Assembly: GCF_024693525.1 (NCBI RefSeq)
Contig: NZ_JAILKR010000066.1
Span: 1 to 12,270, forward strand
Source of the DNA: Selenomonas sp.
GTDB lineage: Bacteria; Bacillota_C; Negativicutes; Selenomonadales; Selenomonadaceae
Length of the DNA: 12,270 nucleotides
Direction: 5' to 3'
Shown: positions 7,011 to 12,270 of the stretch, piece by piece
How the letters are laid out: each line of letters begins with the position of its first letter
Numbering within the stretch: the first letter of the stretch is position 1
Made by a program: the position numbers and the translations under genes
Notes under the pieces: generated by a model
What the model was told of the DNA's origin: nothing
The model's database searches: none
Seen by the model: only the letters and a program-made list of their open reading frames with translations

Positions 7011-7039
7011 ATTGTAACACATTTCTTACGTTATGTCAC
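7011..7039 (-). promoter_or_regulatory. Sigma-A promoter of the 48-aa gene
   Basis: On the minus strand GTGACA (7034-7039), a 17-bp spacer and TACAAT (7011-7016), each matching five of six consensus bases. It starts 8 bp after the DUF4127 stop. The predicted leader is about 47 nt and carries two TTATCTT copies. Confidence 0.7.
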
Positions 7040-7047
7040 CATAAAAA

Positions 7048-8646
7048 TTAGTAATGAAAGTCCGCTTCAAACATACGATGCCAGGGCAGTGAAACCTGCA
7101 GTTTGTCCAGTCCCGGATAAGGCGGCAGATTCTGGTAAACAAACTGGCGCATGAGGCTGGTGATGCGATGGCTTACCCCCTGCTCGTGGCCACCAAGGTT
7201 TTCGTAGACATCGTTCCGGCGGAACAGCGCCACACTATCCGCCACGCTAGTCCGCACGTTGGCCTGATACCCCCAGTCCTCCAAATAACGGCGGGTCAGC
7301 AGCCGATCGCAGGCATCATTTTCCATACGGTTGGATAAGAGCCCCGTTCCGATGACAAAGCCCGTGCTGTTGGTCGGCGTATTCCAGCCAGCGTAGGCCC
7401 GGATCTTATAGAGCAGATCTTTGTCCCGCAGCTGATTCATCAGGGCATTATCCGCGCCGTTGGCAAAGGCAATATCGGCAATGCCTACGGCATAGCCCTT
7501 ATCCACATAGTTCGTCACCAGATTCACAAAGCCCTTGGTGGTGTTGCGGGGCGCCCCGTTATTGCGCAGGGGCACGCCTGGGGCCACGTCGTTGGCTTCA
7601 CCAGTGCGGCCATTCTTATTGGTGTTCACCAGCAGCACGAAGTCCGCTTTCTCCGGCTGGGTCACCATCATGCCGCCAGCTACCAGTACCGAAGCGCGAA
7701 TGGTATCGCCAATGGGGTTATCGGAATAACTGGGCACGGTGCCCGCCCCGGTTCCTTTATTATATTTGACGTAAATAAAGGGAATCTGATGCTCCAAGTC
7801 ATTGACAGCACGGCTCAAAAGCAGCATGCCGAATTCATCAATGCCGGCCAGCATCTGGAATTTCGTTTCGGGAATATTCTTGGCATAGGCCTCCAGCTGG
7901 CGGCTTTCGCGATGGGTCTGGGAAAGGGGGGCATTATCGTCCTTGCCGATGACCAGATAGCTAAACGTCCCCTGCCGGGTCAAATCCAGCAGCTTTTTGG
8001 TAAGGACGAGATTTTTCTGACGGCGGGCTTTCCAATCCTGCCAAACCGCCTTAGGAACAGCCGCCTTATGCCGTTCCATAGCCGCCATTTCGTCACGGCT
8101 CAGCCCTTGGACCTCGGCCTTGTCCTGCAGCGACGTCGCTTGGAAAATGTCGCCGCCATACTGCTGATAGTAGGCCGGCTCCTCATCGCCAGCATGGGCA
8201 CCATCTATCGGCGTACGCATCAGGGAACTAAACACATAGAGCTTGAGCCCCGGATTTTCCCGATGAATCCTTTCAAATTCCTGCACCCGTTCTGCAAGTT
8301 TTTCTGCGGGAATCTCATGCTTACGGGAATTAATGAGTCCGCCGTATAGCAAAGCATCGGAGGAAACCATCGCCGCCTTGGCCCCGCGGATATTCGCATG
8401 AGTCCACTGCCAAAGCTTATCCGGATCCCCCGGCTGGTTGGTCCCGCGATTTAAATATTCCTCTGGTGGCATTACCACCTCATAACCGAGACTGCGCACC
8501 ACATCGGCTGTCTCTTCCCCCGAAATGGGACGGTTATCCTGCGGGATAAAGAGCAATTTGCCCTTGGCCGCCTCAGCATTATGCCCCGGCCATACGCAAA
8601 ACAGCCCCCACAGGAGCAGCCCCAAAACCATTATGATCCGTTTCAT
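7048..8646 (-). CDS. Exported DUF4127 family protein
   Basis: A 532-aa protein of the DUF4127 family, whose function is unknown. The N-terminus is a signal peptide: Lys-Arg at 3-4, a hydrophobic core (about 5-20) and a likely cleavage after AEAA near residue 27, so the mature protein acts outside the membrane. The mature start KLLFIPQDNRPISGEE is the typical family opening. Conserved-looking stretches rich in Asp, Asn and Gly include SSLMRTPIDGAHAGDEEPAY, VIGKDDNAPLSQTHRE and IADIAFANGADNALM. The ATG at 8646 has AGAGGTGG about 5 bases upstream. It lies 85 bp after the 94-aa gene with its own candidate promoter. No terminator is evident before the next promoter. Confidence 0.88.
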   Translation of the reverse strand: MKRIIMVLGLLLWGLFCVWPGHNAEAAKGKLLFIPQDNRPISGEETADVVRSLGYEVVMPPEEYLNRGTNQPGDPDKLWQWTHANIRGAKAAMVSSDALLYGGLINSRKHEIPAEKLAERVQEFERIHRENPGLKLYVFSSLMRTPIDGAHAGDEEPAYYQQYGGDIFQATSLQDKAEVQGLSRDEMAAMERHKAAVPKAVWQDWKARRQKNLVLTKKLLDLTRQGTFSYLVIGKDDNAPLSQTHRESRQLEAYAKNIPETKFQMLAGIDEFGMLLLSRAVNDLEHQIPFIYVKYNKGTGAGTVPSYSDNPIGDTIRASVLVAGGMMVTQPEKADFVLLVNTNKNGRTGEANDVAPGVPLRNNGAPRNTTKGFVNLVTNYVDKGYAVGIADIAFANGADNALMNQLRDKDLLYKIRAYAGWNTPTNSTGFVIGTGLLSNRMENDACDRLLTRRYLEDWGYQANVRTSVADSVALFRRNDVYENLGGHEQGVSHRITSLMRQFVYQNLPPYPGLDKLQVSLPWHRMFEADFHY

Positions 8647-8699
8647 TCGTCCACCTCTTCTGGCGAAACAATCTCACGCCGCTATTTTTATTCTAAGTA

Positions 8700-8728
8700 A
8701 TTCTACACCATCCCGCTTCGCCCTGCAA
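8700..8728 (-). promoter_or_regulatory. Candidate promoter of the DUF4127 gene
   Basis: On the minus strand TTGCAG (8723-8728, three of six matches), a 17-bp spacer and TAGAAT (8700-8705, five of six) with a TG extension. It sits just after the stop of the 94-aa gene. Confidence 0.5.
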
Positions 8729-8731
8729 TCC

Positions 8732-9016
8732 TTAACGCTCCAGCTGTTTCCGCGCATAACAGTCCGTTGCAAAATCAATCATTTCCTTCCAGCTGCCAAA
8801 GCGGGTGGTCTTTTCCACATGCCGGTCCATCTGCTCTTCGGGCAGGTCTTCAAAATCCTGCTGGGACTCGATACAGAACCTGCCCCCCTGCAGGAACTTT
8901 TCAAAGGTGCGATAGTTCGTATACTTGCGCATAAATGACTTGTCAAATAAATCCGCAAAATCCACCGGCTGCGGCATCGCTCCCGGTAGCTGGTAATAGC
9001 CCGTCAGTTTTACCAA
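8732..9016 (-). CDS. Small soluble protein of 94 aa, unknown function
   Basis: No family is recognised. The chosen start is TTG at 9016, because GAGGTG lies 6 bases upstream. The GTG at 9025 is part of that ribosome binding site and is an unlikely start. The protein begins MVKLTGYYQLPG, is acidic and aromatic (FADLFDKSFMRKYTNYRTF), and ends in a charged helix (SWKEMIDFATDCYARKQLER). It has no membrane segment or export signal. Candidate promoter boxes exist upstream (TTGCGG with TAAGAT at 17 bp, about 9047-9075), but they are weak. The DUF4127 gene follows 85 bp downstream and may be partly co-transcribed. Confidence 0.7.
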   Translation of the reverse strand: MVKLTGYYQLPGAMPQPVDFADLFDKSFMRKYTNYRTFEKFLQGGRFCIESQQDFEDLPEEQMDRHVEKTTRFGSWKEMIDFATDCYARKQLER

Positions 9017-9076
9017 TCCAATCACCTCAATTTGTGTTTATCCTTATCTTAACGCAACCATTGCAATCCCGCAATC

Positions 9077-9117
9077 AAAAAAGACTATTGACTCGTTCCC
9101 TGAGCCAATAGTCTTTT
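9077..9117 (-). terminator. Strong Rho-independent terminator after the zinc-ribbon gene
   Basis: A perfect 12-bp stem, AAAAGACTATTG (9079-9090) with CAATAGTCTTTT (9106-9117), extends inward by a G-U pair and CTC/GAG. On the minus strand it ends in six T residues. It begins 11 bp after the stop of the 9129-9929 gene. Confidence 0.9.
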
Positions 9118-9128
9118 GCTAGTTGTCG

Positions 9129-9929
9129 TTATTCCACCAATACCGTCGGTTTACTGCTGCCCTTGAACATCAGGAAGTCATAATCCTGGAAGTTGATGCA
9201 GCGAAAGGTTACCTTGTATTTCTCAGCCTTTGGCAGCTCGGCCAGCGGGATGATATCGCTCGCCGTAGTCGAGCCTCCCGGTGGTACAAGCTGCTTTGCC
9301 TCGACGCTCTGGAAATCGCGCCCCGTTACCGGGCTCTTCATGGGCTCGCCTGCCTGGTCCAATGCCCGGACGGAAAGCTCAATGCTTGAAAATCCCTTGG
9401 ACATCTGATTCGTATAGAGCAGGCAGAGCTGCGGATGACCGGCAGCATCCATCGTAATCTGCGCATCCTTAAGCATCAGAATGAGTTCATTCGTCTCGTT
9501 GTTGATGAGCTTGCGATCCTTGTGCTTGAGCGACAGGACACCTGCCTGAGGTGCGTCCACAGACGGTTTATCCGTGCTCTTTTCCGCCGGTTCCGTCTGT
9601 GTCGGCTGCGGTACGTCGTTAGCACTCGACGAGTTATGAACTGCCATGATGCCAAGGCCCAGCACCGCCACTACGCCCAGCGTAATCGCCACAATCTTAG
9701 CCGTCGAAGAACGGCTCTGGGGCTGCTGGTAATAGCCGCCCTGCAGCCCCAGCTGCCCATTGGGGGGCATCGTCATTCCCTGGGGCTGCGAAACTGTCCC
9801 CATCGGCTGTGCCGGCTGTTGTGCTGGCTGCGGAGCAGCAGTGGCAGCTTCCGGCGTTACCCGGGCACCACAGTTCTTGCAAAATGTCGCATTATCCGGC
9901 AATTGAGTGTTACAATTCTTGCAAAACAT
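9129..9929 (-). CDS. Single-pass membrane protein with N-terminal zinc ribbon
   Basis: A 266-aa protein. Residues 1-24 are a zinc ribbon with C3, C6, C17 and C20 (MFCKNCNTQLPDNATFCKNC). A Pro/Gln/Gly-rich linker (about 25-74, with a GGYYQQPQ end), one membrane helix (about 78-97, KIVAITLGVVAVLGLGIMAV) and a C-terminal domain of about 165 residues follow; the latter begins with a Pro/Glu/Thr-rich stalk. With the ribbon in the cytoplasm, the C-terminal domain lies outside. The ATG at 9929 is chosen for GGGAGGA 7 bases upstream and because it matches the MFC start of the two neighbouring ribbon proteins; the frame stays open to 10058. It follows the PrsW-like gene by 58 bp in the same direction. 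The role is unknown; its topology would suit a substrate or partner of that protease. Confidence 0.85.
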   Translation of the reverse strand: MFCKNCNTQLPDNATFCKNCGARVTPEAATAAPQPAQQPAQPMGTVSQPQGMTMPPNGQLGLQGGYYQQPQSRSSTAKIVAITLGVVAVLGLGIMAVHNSSSANDVPQPTQTEPAEKSTDKPSVDAPQAGVLSLKHKDRKLINNETNELILMLKDAQITMDAAGHPQLCLLYTNQMSKGFSSIELSVRALDQAGEPMKSPVTGRDFQSVEAKQLVPPGGSTTASDIIPLAELPKAEKYKVTFRCINFQDYDFLMFKGSSKPTVLVE

Positions 9930-9987
9930 AATATAATCCTCCCTCAATCCATATCGTCCAAGGTTCCCTTCGTCTCCCATACAATCA

Positions 9988-11139
9988 TCAGGAAAGCGGC
10001 TGCGTGCCAGCCGCTTTCGCCTGCTGCTGTATCGTTGAAATCTGCCGTAGTCCCGCATGAAGCATGACCAGCAGGAAAATCCAAACGACTGCCATCAAAC
10101 CGACTTGGGTGATAAGCGGCATGATATGGGAAAGCAGCGGCATATCCCAAAGTCCATGGAGCACAATGCTGACCGCCAGGAACTTCAAAAAGCGCATATC
10201 CATCAGATGGTCTATCCGCAGGGGCTTATCCCCTTTGACCATGGCCAGCGCAGCCCCCGTGAGTCCAGCCCAGGCCACATGACCGCCCAGTGCCAGAGCC
10301 CCGCGCAGGTAGAGCACCGTCAAACTGTTGCTCTTGGCGATATACCCCGCCGTTTCAAATACGGCAAAGCCAGCGCCAACGGCGGCTCCAATCAGCAGGC
10401 CATTTAAAATAAACTTCTTTTCCTGCCCCCGCAGGAAGTAGGCAATGACCATGACTTTTCCCACTTCTTCCGCCAACCCCACCAGGAACGTACTGGTATT
10501 GTTGAGCTTGTCAAAGCCGATAAAGCCATAGACAAACATTGTCATAATCAGCGACATAACGCCGCCGATAAAGAAAACCTGGGTCGTCTCAAAGATACTG
10601 ATATTTCGCGGTGCATTGACCTCAAAAAAGAAAATCAAGGCCGAAAAAGGTACCGCCAACGCTCCGATGAAGATTACGCCCGGAGCCGCCAATTTATTGC
10701 CCAGCATCTGATTCATAAACAACAGCCCCAGCATGGTTACCGCCAGCACCAAAAACACCCGCGAATAAAGCCATGGATGCGGCCAATCGGTAGAAATCTG
10801 TTCCTCTGGCGGCGTTGTTGCCGCCGTTCCATAGATGAAGATTTGTTCCGCTTCCTGTTTCGTATGCTTGCGGAATACATTCTCCACCAAGTCTTTCATC
10901 TTTAACTCAACGTGTTCCGTTCCACCGGTCATACGGTTGACGTTATCGATGAGGGAATCCAGCGTTCCCTTCTGCGGCGGCAAGCGCCGTCCATAATAGG
11001 GCCGCTGGTACATCGGCTGTCCCTGAAAGCCCGCGGCCATCCCCGGCCGCCCCAACGGTGGTGCGACTACTGGCTGGCCGCACTTCGTACAGAAGCGTTC
11101 ATCCCCCGCCAGCTGTGTCCCACAATTCACACAGAACAT
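9988..11139 (-). CDS. PrsW-type intramembrane protease with N-terminal zinc ribbon
   Basis: A 383-aa protein. Residues 1-25 form a zinc ribbon (C3, C6, C17, C20). A Gly/Pro/Tyr linker (about 26-55) and a charged helical stretch (about 60-100) follow, then seven to eight membrane helices from about 124. The PrsW signatures are intact: EEVGK (224-228), FAVFE (258-262), GGHVAW (285-290) and HGLWD (328-332). These Glu and His residues form the active site of the PrsW/CPBP glutamic protease superfamily. B. subtilis PrsW cleaves the anti-sigma factor RsiW, but no sigma or anti-sigma gene is seen here. The ATG at 11139 has a strong GGGAGGG. It is probably co-transcribed with the 9129-9929 gene. A 10-bp hairpin occupies its last codons (9993-10017). 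The substrate is unknown. Confidence 0.88.
   Translation of the reverse strand: MFCVNCGTQLAGDERFCTKCGQPVVAPPLGRPGMAAGFQGQPMYQRPYYGRRLPPQKGTLDSLIDNVNRMTGGTEHVELKMKDLVENVFRKHTKQEAEQIFIYGTAATTPPEEQISTDWPHPWLYSRVFLVLAVTMLGLLFMNQMLGNKLAAPGVIFIGALAVPFSALIFFFEVNAPRNISIFETTQVFFIGGVMSLIMTMFVYGFIGFDKLNNTSTFLVGLAEEVGKVMVIAYFLRGQEKKFILNGLLIGAAVGAGFAVFETAGYIAKSNSLTVLYLRGALALGGHVAWAGLTGAALAMVKGDKPLRIDHLMDMRFLKFLAVSIVLHGLWDMPLLSHIMPLITQVGLMAVVWIFLLVMLHAGLRQISTIQQQAKAAGTQPLS
9993..10017 (-). other. Hairpin in the last codons of the PrsW-like gene
   Basis: A perfect 10-bp inverted repeat, AAAGCGGCTG (9993-10002) with CAGCCGCTTT (10008-10017), with a 5-nt loop, ends inside the last sense codons. No T-run follows, so it is not a normal terminator. 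It may tune expression or mRNA stability between the two genes. Confidence 0.5.
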
Positions 11140-11175
11140 GGTTCATCCCTCCCTAAATTCCATATTCTGATAGAT

Positions 11176-11204
11176 ACCATATCATGGAAAAAATACAAGT
11201 TCAA
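11176..11204 (-). promoter_or_regulatory. Candidate promoter of the PrsW-like gene
   Basis: On the minus strand TTGAAC (11199-11204), a 17-bp spacer and TATGGT (11176-11181), each four of six matches. Just upstream (11203-11221) short AATC/GATT units repeat, which could be a binding site. Confidence 0.45.
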
Positions 11205-11286
11205 TCCAATCGAATCCGATTTAACGGACCTCTAATTGAAGATTAACGATTATCAAACAATTCATGCGTAACATGTACAAAGAGAA

Positions 11287-11298
11287 CGTATATATACG
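11287..11298. promoter_or_regulatory. Perfect 12-bp palindrome in the divergent promoter region
   Basis: CGTATATATACG is a perfect palindrome 55 bp upstream of the plus-strand zinc-ribbon start. It contains TATATA, so it could be a -10 region, an operator or both. I see no matching -35 box at good spacing. Confidence 0.35.
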
Positions 11299-11304
11299 AT
11301 GCAA

Positions 11305-11335
11305 AATCAGGTATCTGGATTAAAGATACCTGATT
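11305..11335 (+). promoter_or_regulatory. 12-bp hairpin directly before the ribosome binding site
   Basis: AATCAGGTATCT (11305-11316) and AGATACCTGATT (11324-11335) form a perfect stem with a 7-nt loop. It ends about 7 bp before the GAGGG of the 11353 gene and has no T-run on the plus strand. It could be an operator, a translation-control hairpin or a transcript-stabilising 5' structure. On the minus strand it is followed by TTTTGC, so a weak minus-strand terminator is possible. Confidence 0.55.
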
Positions 11336-11352
11336 GAGAAATGAGGGATTTT

Positions 11353-12063
11353 ATGTTTTGCATGAATTGTGGAAAAGAGATGCCAAACGACTCGAAATTC
11401 TGTATAAACTGCGGTGCACCAGTTGACACGGCAGAGCCTACCCCACCAGTCCAGGATCAGCCATCGGTACCGCAGCCGCCCCAAGAACCACAGCCCGTTA
11501 TCCAAGCAACGGCCCAACAGCCGCAACCGCAGGCTCAACCGCAACCGCAGCCACAGCCGCAGGCTCAACCGCAGGCACAGCCACAGCTACAGACGCAAAC
11601 ACAACCGCAGTCCGTCCAATTTGCGGCCGCAGCGCCTAATCCGAATTACTCCCTGCCCTACGGTCCGGCAGCCAGTGGAATGGCGCCAGCCTATATGGGA
11701 ATGGGCCCAGACTTCACGGCCGAAGAGATCTCCCTTATTAACAAGGGGTGGACCTTCTGCAAAGCAGCCGCTATTATGCCGATTGGCTACGGACTATTAC
11801 ACGGCTTTTTTAACTTTCCCGATATCACGCGAATTCTATCGATAGTCGCGGCCATCCTGCTCTGCATCGACAAGAGTTATTTGAGCCGTGTCGGCATTTT
11901 TATGTCGGCTTGGTACTACCTGGCAATTTTCGCCTGTCCACCGATTTACTTATACCATCGTGAAAAATTGACCGGTCACGGTCACGCCCTCTCACTGATC
12001 TACGGTGCGCTTTTTGCCATTGGAGTTTTAATAATCGCAGTAGCTATTGCTAAAATATCCTAA
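11353..12063 (+). CDS. Multi-pass membrane protein with N-terminal zinc ribbon and PQ-repeat linker
   Basis: A 236-aa protein and the only plus-strand gene here. Residues 1-24 are a zinc ribbon with C3, C6, C17 and C20 (MFCMNCGKEMPNDSKFCINC), closely like those of the two minus-strand neighbours. Residues about 30-87 are almost wholly Pro, Gln and Ala, with PQAQPQPQ-type repeats. The C-terminal part (about 122-236) has roughly four hydrophobic segments (137-152, 158-172, 178-200, 211-233) and short loops. No known family is recognised for that part. The ATG at 11353 is chosen because GAGGG lies 5 bases upstream and the start matches the MFC of its neighbours; an in-frame ATG at 11341 lacks a ribosome binding site. 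The PQ linker probably keeps the ribbon away from the membrane. The gene is divergent from the PrsW-like gene. Confidence 0.82.
   Translation: MFCMNCGKEMPNDSKFCINCGAPVDTAEPTPPVQDQPSVPQPPQEPQPVIQATAQQPQPQAQPQPQPQPQAQPQAQPQLQTQTQPQSVQFAAAAPNPNYSLPYGPAASGMAPAYMGMGPDFTAEEISLINKGWTFCKAAAIMPIGYGLLHGFFNFPDITRILSIVAAILLCIDKSYLSRVGIFMSAWYYLAIFACPPIYLYHREKLTGHGHALSLIYGALFAIGVLIIAVAIAKIS
11518..11615 (+). repeat. In-frame low-complexity repeat coding for Pro/Gln/Ala
   Basis: A run of CCGCAA, CCGCAG, GCTCAA and CCACAG hexamer variants codes for alternating Gln with Pro or Ala. The codons vary, so selection on the protein sequence is likely, but the tract could also change length by slippage in steps that keep the frame. 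Confidence 0.7.
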
Positions 12064-12079
12064 CGAAAAAGCGGCTGTG

Positions 12080-12270
12080 AAATTACAGTTTGCAGGTTAC
12101 AAAAATCTCATTCGAAGCAGCTCTTCGCCACCGCTAGGGACAGTGCCAACACTACGCGGGAGATGTTTTTCTAAACGAAATTTTTATCTTTAATTAAGCA
12201 TCGAAAAAGTTGCAAAACGCGCTTCGCTTGAACGGTAGCAATTTTTCGACGAACGGTGAGGATAAAAATT
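12080..12270 (+). repeat. Right copy of the diverged non-coding repeat, running to the window edge
   Basis: This copy starts 17 bp after the stop of the plus-strand zinc-ribbon gene. Positions 12080-12221 match the left copy (1-149, minus strand) block by block with nearly the same spacing: 80 against 86 nt between the two best blocks. The part after 12221 has no counterpart because the left copy is cut off. That part holds an inverted repeat, 12201-12213 with 12238-12249 (TCGAAAAAGTTGC and GCAATTTTTCGA), nested inside another, AATTTTTATC (12179-12188) with GATAAAAATT (12261-12270). GAACGGT occurs twice (12230-12236 and 12251-12257). No coding frame is apparent. Confidence 0.7.

Noticed and set aside
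7048..7060. Terminator after the DUF4127 gene
   Set aside because: No stem with a T-run could be found between its stop and the next promoter.
8566..8646. Lipoprotein signal for the DUF4127 protein
   Set aside because: The Cys near residue 17 is preceded by Gly-Leu-Phe, not a lipobox, and a normal AEAA cleavage site follows.
9129..9929. Classical zinc-binding anti-sigma factor (ZAS)
   Set aside because: The ZAS signature (His-x3-Cys-x2-Cys) is absent. The cysteines form a two-CxxC zinc ribbon, and no ECF sigma gene is adjacent.
9930..10058. Longer N-terminus for the single-pass zinc-ribbon protein
   Set aside because: The frame stays open to 10058, but GGGAGGA directly precedes the ATG at 9929. 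The extension would also overlap the PrsW-like gene and destroy the shared MFC start.
9435..10067. Plus-strand open frame of 210 codons spanning two minus-strand genes
   Set aside because: It is antisense to the zinc-ribbon gene and the end of the PrsW-like gene; the product is Arg/His-rich and looks like a shadow.
11320..11568. Minus-strand frame with many Leu/Arg repeats
   Set aside because: It is the reverse reading of the PQ tract, and the LRLRL pattern is an artefact of CCG/CAG-type hexamers.
11518..11615. Possible CRISPR or tandem-repeat array
   Set aside because: The units are short, irregular hexamers in frame with a coding gene. There are no spacers of constant length.
12080..12270. 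Integron attC site or phage attachment site
   Set aside because: No GTTRRRY/RYYYAAC core pair at the expected spacing, and no integrase gene in the window.

Overview
The window looks like chromosomal DNA from a low-to-mid GC Firmicute, most likely a member of the Negativicutes/Selenomonadales (a Selenomonas-like organism). The reasons are the translation cluster rpmE - DUF1385 - prfA - prmC - sua5, the strong AGGAGG/GAGGTG ribosome binding sites, sigma-A type promoters, a PerR-type regulator and a DUF4127 protein. The genus is inference. Every gene except the last is on the minus strand, so the text below follows transcription from right to left.

Right side (about 9.1-12.1 kb): two divergent units encode three proteins that share the same N-terminal four-cysteine zinc ribbon starting MFC, each followed by a Pro/Gln- or Gly/Pro-rich linker and a membrane part. 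On the minus strand a PrsW-type intramembrane protease is followed by a single-pass zinc-ribbon protein that ends at a strong terminator. On the plus strand a zinc-ribbon protein with a long PQ repeat tract and about four membrane helices is read the other way. The shared head domain suggests one membrane-associated system, so far undescribed.

Middle (about 6.2-9.0 kb): a small unknown protein (94 aa), a secreted DUF4127 protein, a 48-aa micro-gene with its own promoter and terminator, and a perR/fur-family repressor whose promoter carries a PerR/Fur-like box, so it is probably autoregulated.

Translation block (1.77-6.2 kb): rpmE (zinc-binding L31) has a near-consensus promoter, a structured leader of about 139 nt and its own terminator. 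It is followed by a tight set: DUF1385 membrane protein (TTG start), prfA (RF1), prmC (the methylase that modifies the GGQ of RF1) and sua5 (tRNA t6A synthesis). prmC and sua5 overlap as GTGA. Together these genes serve termination and tRNA modification.

Left side (0.2-1.65 kb): a two-gene unit of unknown function. Both proteins have one N-terminal membrane anchor, a charged coiled-coil segment and a soluble C-terminal domain.

Ends: both ends of the window hold diverged copies of one non-coding repeat of about 150 bp or more, in inverted orientation to each other, each lying just 3' of the neighbouring gene and in the same orientation relative to it. This is the most unusual non-coding signal here. 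It may also explain why the sequence stops at these points, if the window is an assembly contig that broke at a multicopy repeat.
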